The notes below the pieces were generated by a model, which saw nothing but the letters and a program-made list of their open reading frames with translations, was not told the origin of the DNA and made no database searches. A program made the position numbers and the translations under genes. Positions 20,898 to 34,100 of a stretch of DNA of 64,000 nucleotides are shown here, piece after piece. The DNA is from Amaurobius ferox (lineage: Eukaryota > Arthropoda > Arachnida > Araneae > Amaurobiidae). The stretch lies in NCBI GenBank assembly GCA_951213105.1, contig OX578137.1:74685104-74749103 (forward strand), given 5' to 3'. How positions within the stretch are numbered: the first letter of the stretch is position 1; every line of letters begins with the position of its first letter.

Positions 20898-22985
20898 TCT
20901 ATATAATAAAAGGCAATGTCTGTGTGTGTGTCTGTCTTATACACTATACGTTTCGCGACCGCGCGTCGGAGAGCTACGAAATTTGGCAATCGGAGACCCG
21001 GGGGGGAGGAAAGGGACACGTCAAAACCGATTTTCAAAATTCTAATTATTTTTTTATTTATTTAATGTTTTATGCGATTTCGACCTTTTTTTGCCCTTTT
21101 TGCCCTTTTTTCTCCACGATCCAGACGTCGTAGAAAAAAACAACTCGCACCATCGGAAAGGGCAGATAATTGCGAGTAAAAATATATCAATTTCAAATCT
21201 CCATTTCGATTTCTAATATTTTTTAAAGATTTTAAAACAAAAGTCACTTTTGGCTCAAAAAAACGATTTTTGGTTTTTAAATTCTCGCATAGTAAAAAGT
21301 ACTCATAATTTCGACTAATAATTTACATTTTTAGAAAGCTGAAATATCTGGCATTCTTACAAGTCTAATCTGGTCCAGAAATAATGAAAATTGCCTTCAG
21401 GATCGCAATTTTAAAGACGTCATGATTTTAAATTTCTCGGCGTTCCGTTCGTTTCTCCCCCGCTGAAGCAGGGATGGTGGTGAGTGGGGACGTCAAGGTG
21501 GAGGTGACGTCACGGTTCTGAATAGAGCGCCTTTGCTCTATATAAATTATTATATTTATATTTTAAATGATGGGACGATCTGGATTTTTTAAATGTATAT
21601 TTTAACTTTTGGATATTTTAAATGGATATTTTAATTTTATGGATATTTTAAATGATGGAACAATGAAACAATGGAATGAGGATGATGGAATTAAGCATAT
21701 GGTCATTTTAAATTGCAAATTAGCGCGCGGGAAGTTAGCGGTAGGCCAGGGTTCGATTCCCGCCACTGCCAAAACTGCCGCCGTGTTTACGTGGAATACG
21801 ATCACGTTAAATATGTGGGTCCGTAAGTCCTTCCGAGAGGTTGGTGGTAGGGGAAGGAGGATACGGCCCCTGTGGATGCCTCCCCCACTGGGTTCCCGTC
21901 TAAATTGGGTGAATATGTAGAAAGTTATGGAGATTGTCGCGGAGGGCGCGGCAGCCCAGTGGTTAGCGCGCGGGAATTGCACTCAGTAGGCCCGGGTTCG
22001 ATTCCCGCCACTGCCAAAACTTACGCCACGTTCACGCAGAGTACGATCACGTTAAACATGTGGGTTCGTGAGTCCTTCCGAGAGGTTGGTGGTAGGGGAA
22101 GGAGGGTACGGTCTAAATTGGGTGAATAAAAAAAAAAATTATGGAGATTGTCGCGGAGGGCGAAGTAGCCCAGTGGTTAGCGCGCGGGAATTGCACGCGG
22201 TAGGCCCGGGTTCGATTTCCGCCACTGACATGGAGTACGATCACGTTAAACATATGGGTCCGTATGTTTTTCCGAGAGGTTGGTGGTAGGGGAAGGAGGG
22301 TACGTTCCCTGTGGATGCCTCCCCCACTGGGTTCCGGTCTAAATTGGGTGGCACATCCTGGCCGTCCAAGCAGTTACCAGGATCGATCGGAGTACGATCG
22401 GAGTACGATCACGTTAAACATGTGGGTCTGTAAGTCCTTCCGAGAGGTTGGTGGTAGGGGAAGAAGGGTACGGTCCCTGTGGATGCTTCTCCCACTTGGT
22501 TCCGGTCTAAATTGGGTGAATAAAAAGAAAGTTATGAAGAATATCGCGGAGGGTGAAGTACACCAGTGGTTAGTGCTCGGGATTTGCACTTGGTAGGCCC
22601 GGGTTCGATTCCCAAAATTGCCGAATAAAAATAAAGTTATGGAGATTGTCGCGGATGGCACGGTAGCCCAGTGGTTAGCGCGCGGGAATTTCACTCGGTA
22701 GGCCCGTATTCGATTCCCGCCATTGCCAAAACTGCAGCCGTGTTCACGCGGAGTACGATCACGTTAAACGTGTGGGACTGCAAGTCCTTCCGAGAGGTTT
22801 GTGGTAGGGGAAGGAGGGTACGGTCTCTTTGGATGCCTCCCCCATTGGGTTCCGGTCTAAATTGTGTGGCACTTCCTGGCCTTCCAAGCAGTTACTTTAC
22901 ACCTTTCTGGTAGGTCGCGCCAACGAGTTTGCCACGGTCAGAATTTTCAAGGGTAGCGAACAGGCTGGTCACCAAAGGCGGCTAG
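20898..22985 (+). mobile_element. Helitron unit 1 (complete)
   Basis: Full unit, 2,088 bp: TC start; short (TG)n-TCTG tract at about 20916-20938; a 600-bp leader with CTCCACGATCCAGACGTCGT; CRE/TATA module at 21505-21547; a 'GGATATTTTAAATGATGGAA' AT-rich minisatellite (21600-21710); then five tRNA-like SINE bodies (about 21715-22900) with B boxes at about 21750, 21990, 22210, 22605 and 22705; and the 3' end ACCAAAGGCGGCTAG. In this copy the hairpin has one mismatch (GTCACC). Confidence 0.8.
21505..21547 (+). promoter_or_regulatory. CRE palindrome plus TATA-like box in Helitron unit
   Basis: Perfect TGACGTCA at 21505-21512 followed 26 bp later by TATATAAAT at 21539-21547. The same pair recurs in the other units (TGACGTCA at 23610, 25798, 28086, 30274, 38785 and 58431). 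At 57290 the CRE is kept but the TATA segment is replaced. The layout resembles a pol II core promoter; activity is inferred only. Confidence 0.5.
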
Positions 22986-22988
22986 TCT

Positions 22989-25376
22989 TCTATATAATAA
23001 AAGGCAATATCTGTGTGTGTGTGTGTGTGTGTGTCTGTCTTATACACTATACGTTTCGCGACCGCGCGTCGGAGAGCTACGAAATTTGGCAATCGGAGAC
23101 CCGGGGGGGAGGGAAGGGGACACGTGAAAACCGATTTTCAAAATTCTAATTATTTTTTTATTTATTTAATGTTTTATGCGATTTCGACCTTTTTTTGCCC
23201 TTTGTGCCCTTTTTTCTCCACGATCCAGACGTCGTAGAAAAAAACAACTCACACCATCGGAAAGAGCAGACAATTGCGAGTAAAAATATATCAATTTCAA
23301 ATCTCCATTTCGATTTCTAATATTTTTTAAAGATTTTAAAACAAAAGTCACTTTTGGCTCAAAAAAACGATTTTTGGTTTTTAAATTCTCGCATAGTAAA
23401 AAGTACTCATAATTTCGACTAATAATTTACATTTTTAGAAAGCTGAAATATCTGGCATTCTTACAAGTCTAATCTGGTCCAGAAATAATGAAAATTGCCT
23501 TCAGGATCGCAATTTTAAAGACGTCATGATTTTAAATTTCTCGGCGTGCCGCTTCGTTTCTCCCCCGCTGAAGCAGGGAAGGTGGTGGGTGGGGACGTCA
23601 AGGTGGAGGTGACGTCACGGTTCTGAATAGAGCTCCTTTGCTCTATATAAATTATTATATTTATATTTTAAATGATGGGACGATCTGGATTTTTTAAATG
23701 TATATTTTAACTTTTGGATATTTTAAATGGATATTTTAATTTTATGGATATTTTAAATGATGGAACAATGAAACAATGGAATGAGGATGATGGAATTAAG
23801 CATATGGTCATTTTGTATATTTTAACTTTTGGATATTTTAAATGGATATTTTAATTTTATGGATATTTTAAATGATGGAACAATGAAACAATGGAATGAG
23901 GATGATGGAATTAAGCATATGGTCATTTTAAATTGCAAATCAGCGCGCGGGAAGTTAGCGGTAGGCCCGGGTTCGATTCCCGCCACTGCCAAAACTGCCG
24001 CCGTGTTTACGTGGAATACGATCACGTTAAATATGTGGGTCCGTAAGTCCTTCCGAGAGGTTGGTGGTAGGGGAAGGAGGATACGGCCCCTGTGGATGCC
24101 TCCCCCACTGGGTTCCCGTCTAAATTGGGTGAATATGTAGAAAGTTATGGAGATTGTCGCGGAGGGCGCGGCAGCCCAGTGGTTAGCGCGCGGGAATTGC
24201 ACTCAGTACGCCCGGGTTCGATTCCCGCCACTGCCAAAACTTACGCCACGTTCACGCAGAGTACGATCACGTTAAACATGTGGGTTCGTGAGTCCTTCCG
24301 AGAGGTTGGTGGTAGGCGAAGGAGGGTACGGTCTAAATTGGGTGAATAAAAAGAAAGTTATGGAGATTGTCGCGGAGGGCGAAGTAGCCCAGTGGTTAGC
24401 GCGCGGGAATTGCACGCGGTAGGCCCGGGTTCGATTTCCGCCACTGACATGGAGTACGATCACGTTAAACATATGGGTCCGTATGTTTTTCCGAGAGGTT
24501 GGTGGTAGGGGAAGGAGGGTACGTTCCCTGTGGATGCCTCCCCCACTGGGTTCCGGTCTAAATTGGGTGGCACATCCTGGCCGTCCAACCAGTTACCAGG
24601 CCCGGGTTCGATTCCCAAAATTGCCGCCGTGTTTACGCGGAGTACGAGCACGTTAAACATGTGGGTCCGTGAGTCCTTCCGAGAAGTTGGTGGTAGGGGA
24701 AGGAGGGTACGGTCTAAATTGGATGAATAAAAAGAAAGTTATGGAGATTGTCGCGTAGGGCAAAGTAGCCCAATGGTTAGCGCGCGGAAATTGCACTCGG
24801 TAGGCCCGGGTTCGATTCCCAAAATTGCCGCCGGGTTTACGCGGAGTACGATCACGTTAAACATGTGGGTCTGTAAGTCCTTCCGAGAGGTTGGTGGTAG
24901 GGGAAGAAGGGTACGGTCCCTGTGGATGCTTCTCCCACTTGGTTCCGGTCTAAATTGGGTGAATAAAAAGAAAGTTATGAAGAATATCGCGGAGGGTGAA
25001 GTACCTCAGTGGTTAGTGCGCGGGATTTGCACTTGGTAGGCCCGGGTTCGATTCCCAAAATTGCCGAATAAAAATAAAGTTATGAAGATTGTCGCGGATG
25101 GCACGGTAGCCCAGTGGTTAGCGCGCGGGAATTTCACTCGGTAGGCCCGGGTTCGATTCCCGCCATTGCCAAAACTGCAGCCGTGTTCACGCGGAGTACG
25201 ATCACGTTAAACGTGTGGGACTGCAAGTCCTTCCGAGAGGTTTGTGGTAGGGGAAGGAGGGTACGGTCTCTTTGGATGCCTCCCCCATTGGGTTCCGGTC
25301 TAAATTGTGTGGCACTTCCTGGCCTTCCAAGCAGTTACCTTACACCTTTCTGGTAGGTCGCGCCAACGAGTTTGCC
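22989..25376 (+). mobile_element. Helitron unit 2 (3' end lost)
   Basis: Starts TCTATATAATAAAAGG after a 3-bp TCT spacer (22986-22988) from the CTAG of unit 1. It contains a longer (TG)n tract, two copies of the minisatellite block (about 23700 and 23825), and about seven tRNA-like bodies (23930-25350). It breaks off at GAGTTTGCC (25376) and jumps into the leader of the next unit, so about 50 bp of 3' end, and the 5' end of unit 3, are missing. Confidence 0.8.
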
Positions 25377-27448
25377 CATTTTTCTCCACGATCCAGACGT
25401 CGTAGAAAAAAACAAATCACACCATCGGAAAGAGCAGAGAATTTCGAGTAAAAATATATCCATTTTAAATCTCAGGGACAAATTCTAATATTTTTTTATG
25501 ATTTTAAAACAAAAGTCACTTTTGTCTCAAAAAAACGATTTTTGGTTTTTAAATTCTCGCATAGTAAAAAGTACTCATAATTTCGACTCATAATTTACAT
25601 TTTTATAAAGGTCAAACATCTGGCATTCTTACAAGTCCAATCTGATCAGGAAATATTCCGTATTGCCCACAGGATCGGGATTTTAAAAGTTTCCGAATTT
25701 CAATTTCTCAGCGTTCCGCTCGGCGTGCCGCTTCTTAACCGGCGTTTCTCCCCCGCAGAAGGAGGGAAGGTGGTGGGTGGGGACGTCAAGGTGGAGGTGA
25801 CGTCACGGTTCTGAATAGAGCTCCTTTACTCCATATAAATTATTATATTTATATTTTAAATGATGGAACGATATGGATTTTTTAAATGTATAGTTTAACT
25901 TTTGGATTTTTTTAAATGGATATTTTAATTTTATGAATATTTTAAATGATGGAACAATGAAACAATGGAATGAGGATGACGGAATTAAGCATATGGTCAT
26001 TTTAAATTGCAAATTAGCGCGCGGGAAGTTAGCGGTAGGCCCGGGTTCGATTCCCGCCACTGCCAAAACTGCCGCCGTGTTTACGTGGAATACGATCACG
26101 TTAAATATGTGGGTCCGTAAGTTCTTCCGAGAGGTTGGTGGTAGGGGAAGGAGGATACGGCCCCTGTGGATGCCTCCCCCACTGGGTTCCCGTCTAAATT
26201 GGGTGAATATATAGAAAGTTATGGAGATTGTCGCGGAGGGCGCGGCAGCCCAGTGGTTAGCGCGCGGGAATTTCACTCAGTAGGCCCGGGTTCGATTACC
26301 GCCACTGCCAAAACTTACGCTACGTTCACGCAGAGTACGATCACGTTAAACATGTGGGTTCGTGAGTCCTTCCGAGAGGTTGGTGGTAGGGGAAGGAGGG
26401 TAAGTAGCCCAGTGGTTAGCGCGCGGGAATTGCACGCGGTAGGCCCGGGTTCGATTTCCGCCACTGACATGGAGTACGATCACGTTAAACATATGGGTCC
26501 GTATGTTTTTCCGAGAGGTTGGTGGTAGGGGAAGGAGGGTACGTTCCCTGTGGATGCCTCCCCCACTGGGTTCCGGTCTAAATTGGGTGGCACATCCTGG
26601 CCGTCCAACCAGTTACCAGGCCCGGGTTCGATTCCCAAAATTGCCGCCGTGTTTACGCGGAGTACGAGCACGTTAAGCATGTGGGTCCGTGAGTCCTTCC
26701 GAGAAGTTGGTGGTAGGGGAAGGAGGGTACGGTCTAAATTGGATGAATAAAAAGAAAGTTATGGAGATTGTCGCGTAGGGCAAAGTAGCCCAATGGTTAG
26801 CGCGCGGAAATTGCACTCGGTAGGCCCGGGTTCGATTCCCAAAATTGCCGCCGGGTTTACGCGGAGTACGATCACGTTAAACATGTGGGTCTGTAAGTCC
26901 TTCCGAGAGGTTGGTGGTAGGGGAAGAAGGCTACGGTCCCTGTGGATGCTTCTCCCACTTGGTTCCGGTCTAAATTGGGTGAATAAAAAGAAAGTTATGA
27001 AGAATATCGCGGAGGGTGAAGTACCCCAGTGGTTAGTGCTCGGGATTTGCACTTGGTAGGCCCGGGTTCGATTCCGAAAATTGCCGAATAAAAATAAAGT
27101 TATGGAGATTGTCACGGATGGCACGGTAGCCCAGTGGTTAGCGCGCGGGAATTTCACTCGGTAGGCCCGTATTCGATTCCCGCCATTGCCAAAACTGCAG
27201 CCGTGTTCACGCGGAGTACGATCACGTTAAACGTGTGGGACTGCAAGTCCTTCCGAGAGGTTTGTGGTAGGGGAAGGAGGGTACGGTCTCTTTGGATGCC
27301 TCCCCCATTGGGTTCCGGTCTAAATTGTGTGGCACTTCCTGGCCTTCCAAGCAGTTACTTTACACCTTTCTGGTAGGTCGCGCCAACGAGTTTGCCACGG
27401 TCAGAATTTTCAAGGGTAGCGAACAGGCTGGTCGCCAAAGGCGGCTAG
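25377..27448 (+). mobile_element. Helitron unit 3 (5' end lost)
   Basis: Begins within the leader at CATTTTTCTCCACGATCCAG. The leader is a diverged subtype (AGGGACAAATTCTAATATTT; TCAGGAAATATTCCGTATTG) that also occurs in units 5 and 6. It has about seven tRNA-like bodies (26010-27390) and an intact 3' terminus TCGCCAAAGGCGGCTAG at 27432-27448. Confidence 0.8.
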
Positions 27449-27451
27449 TCT

Positions 27452-29852
27452 TCTATATAATAAAAGGCAATGTCTGTGTGTGTGTGTGTGTGTGTGTCTG
27501 TCTTATACACTATACGTTTCGCGACCGCGCGTCGGAGAGCTACGAAATTTGGCAATCGGAGACCCGGGGCGGGAGGGAAGGGGACACGTGAAAACCGATT
27601 TTCAAAATTCTAATTATTTTTTTATTTATTTAATGTTTTATGCGATTTCGACCTTTTTTTGCCCTTTGTGCCCTTTTTTCTCCACGATCCAGACGTCGTA
27701 GAAAAAAACAACTCACACCATCGGAAAGAGCAGACAATTGCGAGTAAAAATATATCAATTTCAAATCTCCATTTCGATTTCTAATATTTTTTAAAGATTT
27801 TAAAACAAAAGTCACTTTTGGCTCAAAAAAACGATTTTTGGTTTTTAAATTCTCGCATAGTAAAAAGTACTCATAATTTCGACTAATAATTTACATTTTT
27901 AGAAAGCTGAAATATCTGGCATTCTTACAAGTCTAATCTGGTCCAGAAATAATGAAAATTGCTTTCAGGATCGCAATTTTAAAGACGTCATGATTTTAAA
28001 TTTCTCGGCGTTCCGCTCGGCGTGCCGCTTCGTTTCTCCCCCGCTGAAGCAGGGAAGGTGGTGGGTGGGGACGTCAAGGTGGAGGTGACGTCACGGTTCT
28101 GAATAGAGCTCCTTTGCTCTATATAAATTATTATATTTATATTTTAAATGATGGGACGATCTGGATTTTTTAAATGTATATTTTAACTTTTGGATATTTT
28201 AAATGGATATTTTAATTTTATGGATATTTTAAATGATGGAACAATGAAACAATGGAATGAGGTAGATGGAATTAAGCATATGGTCATTTTGTAAATTTTA
28301 ACTTTTGGATATTTTAAATGGATATTTTAATTTTATGGATATTTTAAATGATGGAACAATGAAACAATGGAATGAGGATGATGGAATTAAGCATATGGTC
28401 ATTTTAAATTGCAAATCAGCGCGCGGGAAGTTAGCGGTAGGCCCGGGTTCGATTCCCGCCACTGCCAAAACTGCCGCCGTGTTTACGTGGAATACGATCA
28501 CGTTAAATATGTGGGTCCGTAAGTCCTTCCGAGAGGTTGGTGGTAGGGGAAGGAGGATACGGCCCCTGTGGATGCCTCCCCCACTGGGTTCCCGTCTAAA
28601 TTGGGTGAATATGTAGAAAGTTATGGAGATTGTCGCGGAGGGCGCGGCAGCCCAGTGGTTAGCGCGCGGGAATTGCACTCAGTAGGCCCGGGTTCGATTC
28701 CCGCCACTGCCAAAACTTACGCCACGTTCACGCAGAGTACGATCACGTTAAACATGTGGATTCGTGAGTCCTTCCGAGAGGTTGGTGGTAGGCGAAGGAG
28801 GGTACGGTCTAAATTGGGTGAATAAAAAGACAGTTATGGAGATTGTCGCGGAGGGCGAAGTAGCCCAGTGGTTAGCGCGCGGGAATTGCACGCGGTAGGC
28901 CCGGGTTCGATTTCCGCCACTGACATGGAGTACGATCACGTTAAACATATGGGTCCGTATGTTTTTCCGAGAGGTTGGTGGTAGGGGAAGGAGGGTACGT
29001 TCCCTGTGGATGCCTCCCCCACTGGGTTCCGGTCTAAATTGGGTGGCACATCCTGGCCGTCCAACCAGTTACCAGGCCCGGGTTCGATTCCCAAAATTGC
29101 CGCCGTGTTTACGCGGAGTACGAGCACGTTAAACATGTGGGTCCGTGAGTCCTTCCGAGAAATTGGTGGTAGGGGAAGGAGGGTACGGTATAAATTGGAT
29201 GAATAAAAAGAAAGTTATGGAGATTGTCGCGTAGGGCAAAGTAGCCCAATGGTTAGCGCGCGGAAATTGCACTCGGTAGGCCCGGGTTCGATTCCCAAAA
29301 TTGCCGCCGTGTTTACGCGGAGTACGATCACGTTAAACATGTGGGTCTGTAAGTCCTTCCGAGAGGTTGGTGGTAGGGGAAGAAGGGTACGGTCCCTGTG
29401 GATGCTTCTCCCACTTGGTTCCGGTCTAAATTGGGTGAATAAAAAGAAAGTTATGAAGAATATCGCGGAGGGTGAAGTACCTCAGTGGTTAGTGCGCGGG
29501 ATTTGCACTTGGTAGGCCCGGGTTCGATTCCCAAAATTGCCGAATAAAAATAAAGTTATGAAGATTGTCGCGGATGGCACGGTAGCCCAGTGGTTAGCGC
29601 GCGGGAATTTCACTCGGTAGGCCCGGGTTCGATTCCCGCCATTGCCAAAACTGCAGCCGTGTTCACGCGGAGTACGATCACGTTAAACGTGTGGGACTGC
29701 AAGTCCTTCCGAGAGGTTTGTGGTAGGGGAAGGAGGGTACGGTCTCTTTGGATGCCTCCCCCATTGGGTTCCGGTCTAAATTGTGTGGCACTTCCTGGCC
29801 TTCCAAGCAGTTACCTTACACCTTTCTGGTAGGTCGCGCCAACGAGTTTGCC
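27452..29852 (+). mobile_element. Helitron unit 4, near-identical copy of unit 2
   Basis: Again preceded by CTAG-TCT (27445-27451). It follows unit 2 almost base for base, including the double minisatellite and the same GAGTTTGCC|CATTTTT break at 29852/29853. It differs by scattered substitutions and about 13 extra bases near 28015. Units 2+3 and 4+5 therefore form a large recent duplication of about 4.46 kb. Confidence 0.8.
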
Positions 29853-31181
29853 CATTTTTCTCCACGATCCAGACGTCGTAGAAAAAAACAAATCACACCA
29901 TCGGAAAGAGCAGAGAATTTCGAGTAAAAATATATCCATTTTAAATCTCAGGGACAAATTCTAATATTTTTTTATGATTTTAAAACAAAAGTCACTTTTG
30001 TCTCAAAAAAACGATTTTTGGTTTTTAAATTCTCGCATAGTAAAAAGTACTCATAATTTCGACTCATAATTTACATTTTTATAAAGGTCAAACATCTGGC
30101 ATTCTTACAAGTCCAATCTGATCAGGAAATATTCCGTATTGCCCACAGGATCGGGATTTTAAAAGTTTCCGAATTTCAATTTCTCAGCGTTCCGCTCGGC
30201 GTGCCGCTTCTTAACCGGCGTTTCTCCCCCGCAGAAGGAGGGAAGGTGGTGGGTGGGGACGTCAAGGTGGAGGTGACGTCACGGTTCTGAATAGAGCTCC
30301 TTTACTCCATATAAATTATTATATTTATATTTTAAATGATGGAACGATATGGATTTTTTAAATGTATAGTTTAACTTTTGGATTTTTTTAAATGGATATT
30401 TTAATTTTATGAATATTTTAAATGATGGAACAATGAAACAATGGAATGAGGATGACGGAATTAAGCATATGGTCATTTTAAATTGCAAATTAGCGCGCGG
30501 GAAGTTAGCGGTAGGCCCGGGTTCGATTCCCGCCACTGCCAAAACTGCCGCCGTGTTTACGTGGAATACGATCACGTTAAATATGTGGGTCCGTAAGTTC
30601 TTCCGAGAGGTTGGTGGTAGGGGAAGGAGGATACGGCCCCTGTGGATGCCTCCCCCACTGGGTTCCCGTCTAAATTGGGTGAATATATAGAAAGTTATGG
30701 AGATTGTCGCGGAGGGCGCGGCAGCCCAGTGGTTAGCGCGCGGGAATTTCACTCAGTAGGCCCGGGTTCGATTACCGCCACTGCCAAAACTTACGCTACG
30801 TTCACGCAGAGTACGATCACGTTAAACATGTGGGTTCGTGAGTTCTTCCGAGAGGTTGGTGGTAGGGGAAGGAGGGTAAGTAGCCCAGTGGTTAGCGCGC
30901 AGGAATTGCACGCGGTAGGCCAACACCCTCTATATTCAAGGCCCCCACAGAGAAAACCGGAAGTGGCAAGATGGCCGACTTCGTAGTCCAAAGGTATATC
31001 CAGAAGAACTGACAACGCATGGGTAGCGTCGTGTAGTCTAGCCAGCCGTCCCCATTCAACACCCTCTATATTCAGTGTGATCGAATATTGAATTCGTTTT
31101 AACGTTTCTTTATTTATATTTTATATGAGCTGTTAATTGCAGCTATTTTTTTTACCATTTTTTCGAAGATTTAGTTGTGTA

Positions 31182-34100
31182 ATGCCGTATCGTTGTTCGG
31201 CAGTCGGCTGTCGTGGGAACTACAATAACGGCCCACGTTCTGCTGTTTTCAATTTTCCAAAAGATCCTGAAGTAAGAAAAAAATGGATTTTTTTCCTTAG
31301 AAGAGATGGATTCGAAGTTACTAAAAATTCTAGGGTAAGTACTGTTCTTTTTAAATACATATGTACACATTGATAAAAAATGTATATGCGTATGCAGGAT
31401 TTTAAATAAGCTAACCTAGAACATATATATAATTAGGTTCCTCCCATGTGTTTTAATTTAATGTACAAGGGAAGTATAGAAAGATATTGTAATTTGAAAA
31501 AATAAGATTATGTCGTTAAACTTATTAAATTCTAATTGAATTTATGTACTTAAAGGTTTAATTTATGTATATGAGTTTGGGAAATTATATTAGTTTAGGA
31601 ATTTATGAAATTATATTAAAGTTTATGAACCTATATTTGATTTAATATAGCATGATAATGATCCGGGTTCGATTTCTGGCTGGTGCCTAGATAGTTTTAA
31701 TTTCTAAATGTTCAAATAATTATATTTGATTATTTAATATAATTATAAGGAATATTATTATACAGTGAAACATCTCGAAGCAATGATTAGTCATGAGATA
31801 TTGTTTAACTATTTAGAAGTAAAGTAGTGGTAATTTAGCTGATTCTGTGGTACCCCTGATTCTGTTATGTTCGAAGCTCTTTAATTTCCCACAGGATTTA
31901 TTTTAATAAGTAAAATACATCGAAAGAGCAAAACACATTGATAAAAAATGTATATGCGTATGCAGGATTTTAAATAAGCTAACCTAGAACATATATATAA
32001 TTTGGTTCCTCCCATGTGTTTTAATTTAATGTACAAGGGAAGTATAGAAAGATATTGTAATTTGAAAAAATAAGATTATGTCGTTAAACTTATTAAATTC
32101 TAATTGAATTTATGTACTTAAAGGTTTAATTTATGTATATGAGTTTGGGAAATTATATTAGTTTAGGAATTTATGAACCTATATTTGATTTAATATAGCA
32201 TGATAATGATCCGGGTTCGATTTCTGGCTGGTGCCTAGATATTTTTAATTTCTAAGTGTTCAAATAATTATATTTGATTATTTAATATAATTCTAAGGAA
32301 TATTATTATACAGTGAAACATCTCGAAGCAATGATTAGTCATGAGATATTGTTTAACTATTTAGAAGTAAAGTAGTGGTAATTTAGCTGATTCTGTGGTA
32401 CCCCTGATTCTGTTATGTTCGAAGCTCTTTAATTTCCCACAGGATTTATTTATTAAGTAAAATACATCGAAAGAGCAAAACATGCACTTCTTTCATTAAG
32501 CAGTGCATATATGCATAAGGACTAATGTATATTTTTTAATTTTTTTTAGCTTTGTGAGCAACATTTTACATCTGGTGATATTATTCGAGAGACTGTACAC
32601 TACGATGAGAAAACTGGCACATCGGTAACGATTCCGCTATCTGCACCAAAGTTAAGAAAAGGCGCAGTTCCATCTTGCTTACCAGGTTGTCCAGAGTATT
32701 TTTCAAAACCAACTACTTCACGTGAAGCCCCAGATGAGAAACGCCTAAGGTTAGAAATGCAAAATTTAGAAAAAGTTATTCAGCAAAGCATCGATAGCAA
32801 GTCTTCATATGATGAGGAACGATTGTGCAAAAGTTTTGAAGACTTTAAAAGCAAAATTAATCTTGTCTGCATACCAAAAGAATGGACAGTAACAGTAACA
32901 TCTGACAGTGTGATGTTTTTATTAATACAAGTGACTCCAGTACCAGTTATTCATAAATGCATCTTAATAAACTCCTCGATGAATACTACTGTTTATTTTA
33001 GGAATATACCATTATCAAAGGTAAAGAAGTTTATTTTTCCTTTCTTATTATGCAATGTTAATGATGCTACAGAGATACTGCAAGAGGTTGAGTTGCTTAA
33101 TCAAAATGTTGAAACAAATTCGAGCAAATCAATCTTTAATGTAATAAGTGATTCGGTAAATTTGTTGAAAACTTTGTTACCATCTTCAAACAAAAATTTG
33201 GATTTCTTGCTTGAACAGTTCTCTTTAATCGTTAATGGAAAACACCATTTTAAATATAATACAGAATTTTTGATTTTCTGTAGTTTGCTGTTCTCAATAT
33301 CTCCCCATGCTTATAAGTTTTTACGAAACTCTCATCATTTTATTTTACCACATCCCTATACAATTTACAGAATATGTTCTTCCTTTCACTTAAACCCTGT
33401 CAATGAACAATTTGAAGATAACTTTTTGTCTTATATTAAACAACGCTATCAAACTTTACAGTCTGAAGACTGTACAGTGTGTTTAATGATGGACGAAATC
33501 CACATTAAACCTGTCATGGATTTTAAGGGAGGGAGCATTGTTGGCCATGCATATGATAATGTAAAATGTGCAACAAGTGCATATGTTTTTATGGTTCAAA
33601 GCTTTTTATCGACATATAAAGATGTTGCACATATAGTGCCAGTTCAAAAAATAAACGCAGAAAGTCTGTTTACTATAATTAAAAAAGTAACAGTAGGTTT
33701 GGAGGAAATTGGATTTAAGGTGATATGCATAAGTTCTGACAATAATGCCATTAACGGCAGAGCTATGTCTTTCTTTAATGTTCCTCCAAAGCAAAGCATT
33801 ATATATAAACATCCGTCAGATTTAAATAGACCTCTATATTTTATTTATGATCCCGTGCACATCTTAAAATGTATAAGGAACAACTGGCTGAATCAAAAGA
33901 ATGCAGGACAATGTATGTTTTATCCTGATTTTGAAAAACCTGGCGTCACAAAAACTGCTTGTTTTGGAACGATAAAAAAACTTCATTCTATTGAAGCAGG
34001 AAATATATTGAAATTTGCATATGGGGTAACATTAAAAGCATTGATACCAACAAATCTTGAGCGACAAAATGTAAAGTTTGTTCTGCAAATTTTTAACAAT

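Noticed and set aside
21720..30780. Functional tRNA genes (A and B boxes, CCCGGGTTCGATTCCCGCC arm)
   Set aside because: The bodies lack a paired acceptor stem and a normal anticodon arm, and sit inside a SINE body; better called tRNA-like.
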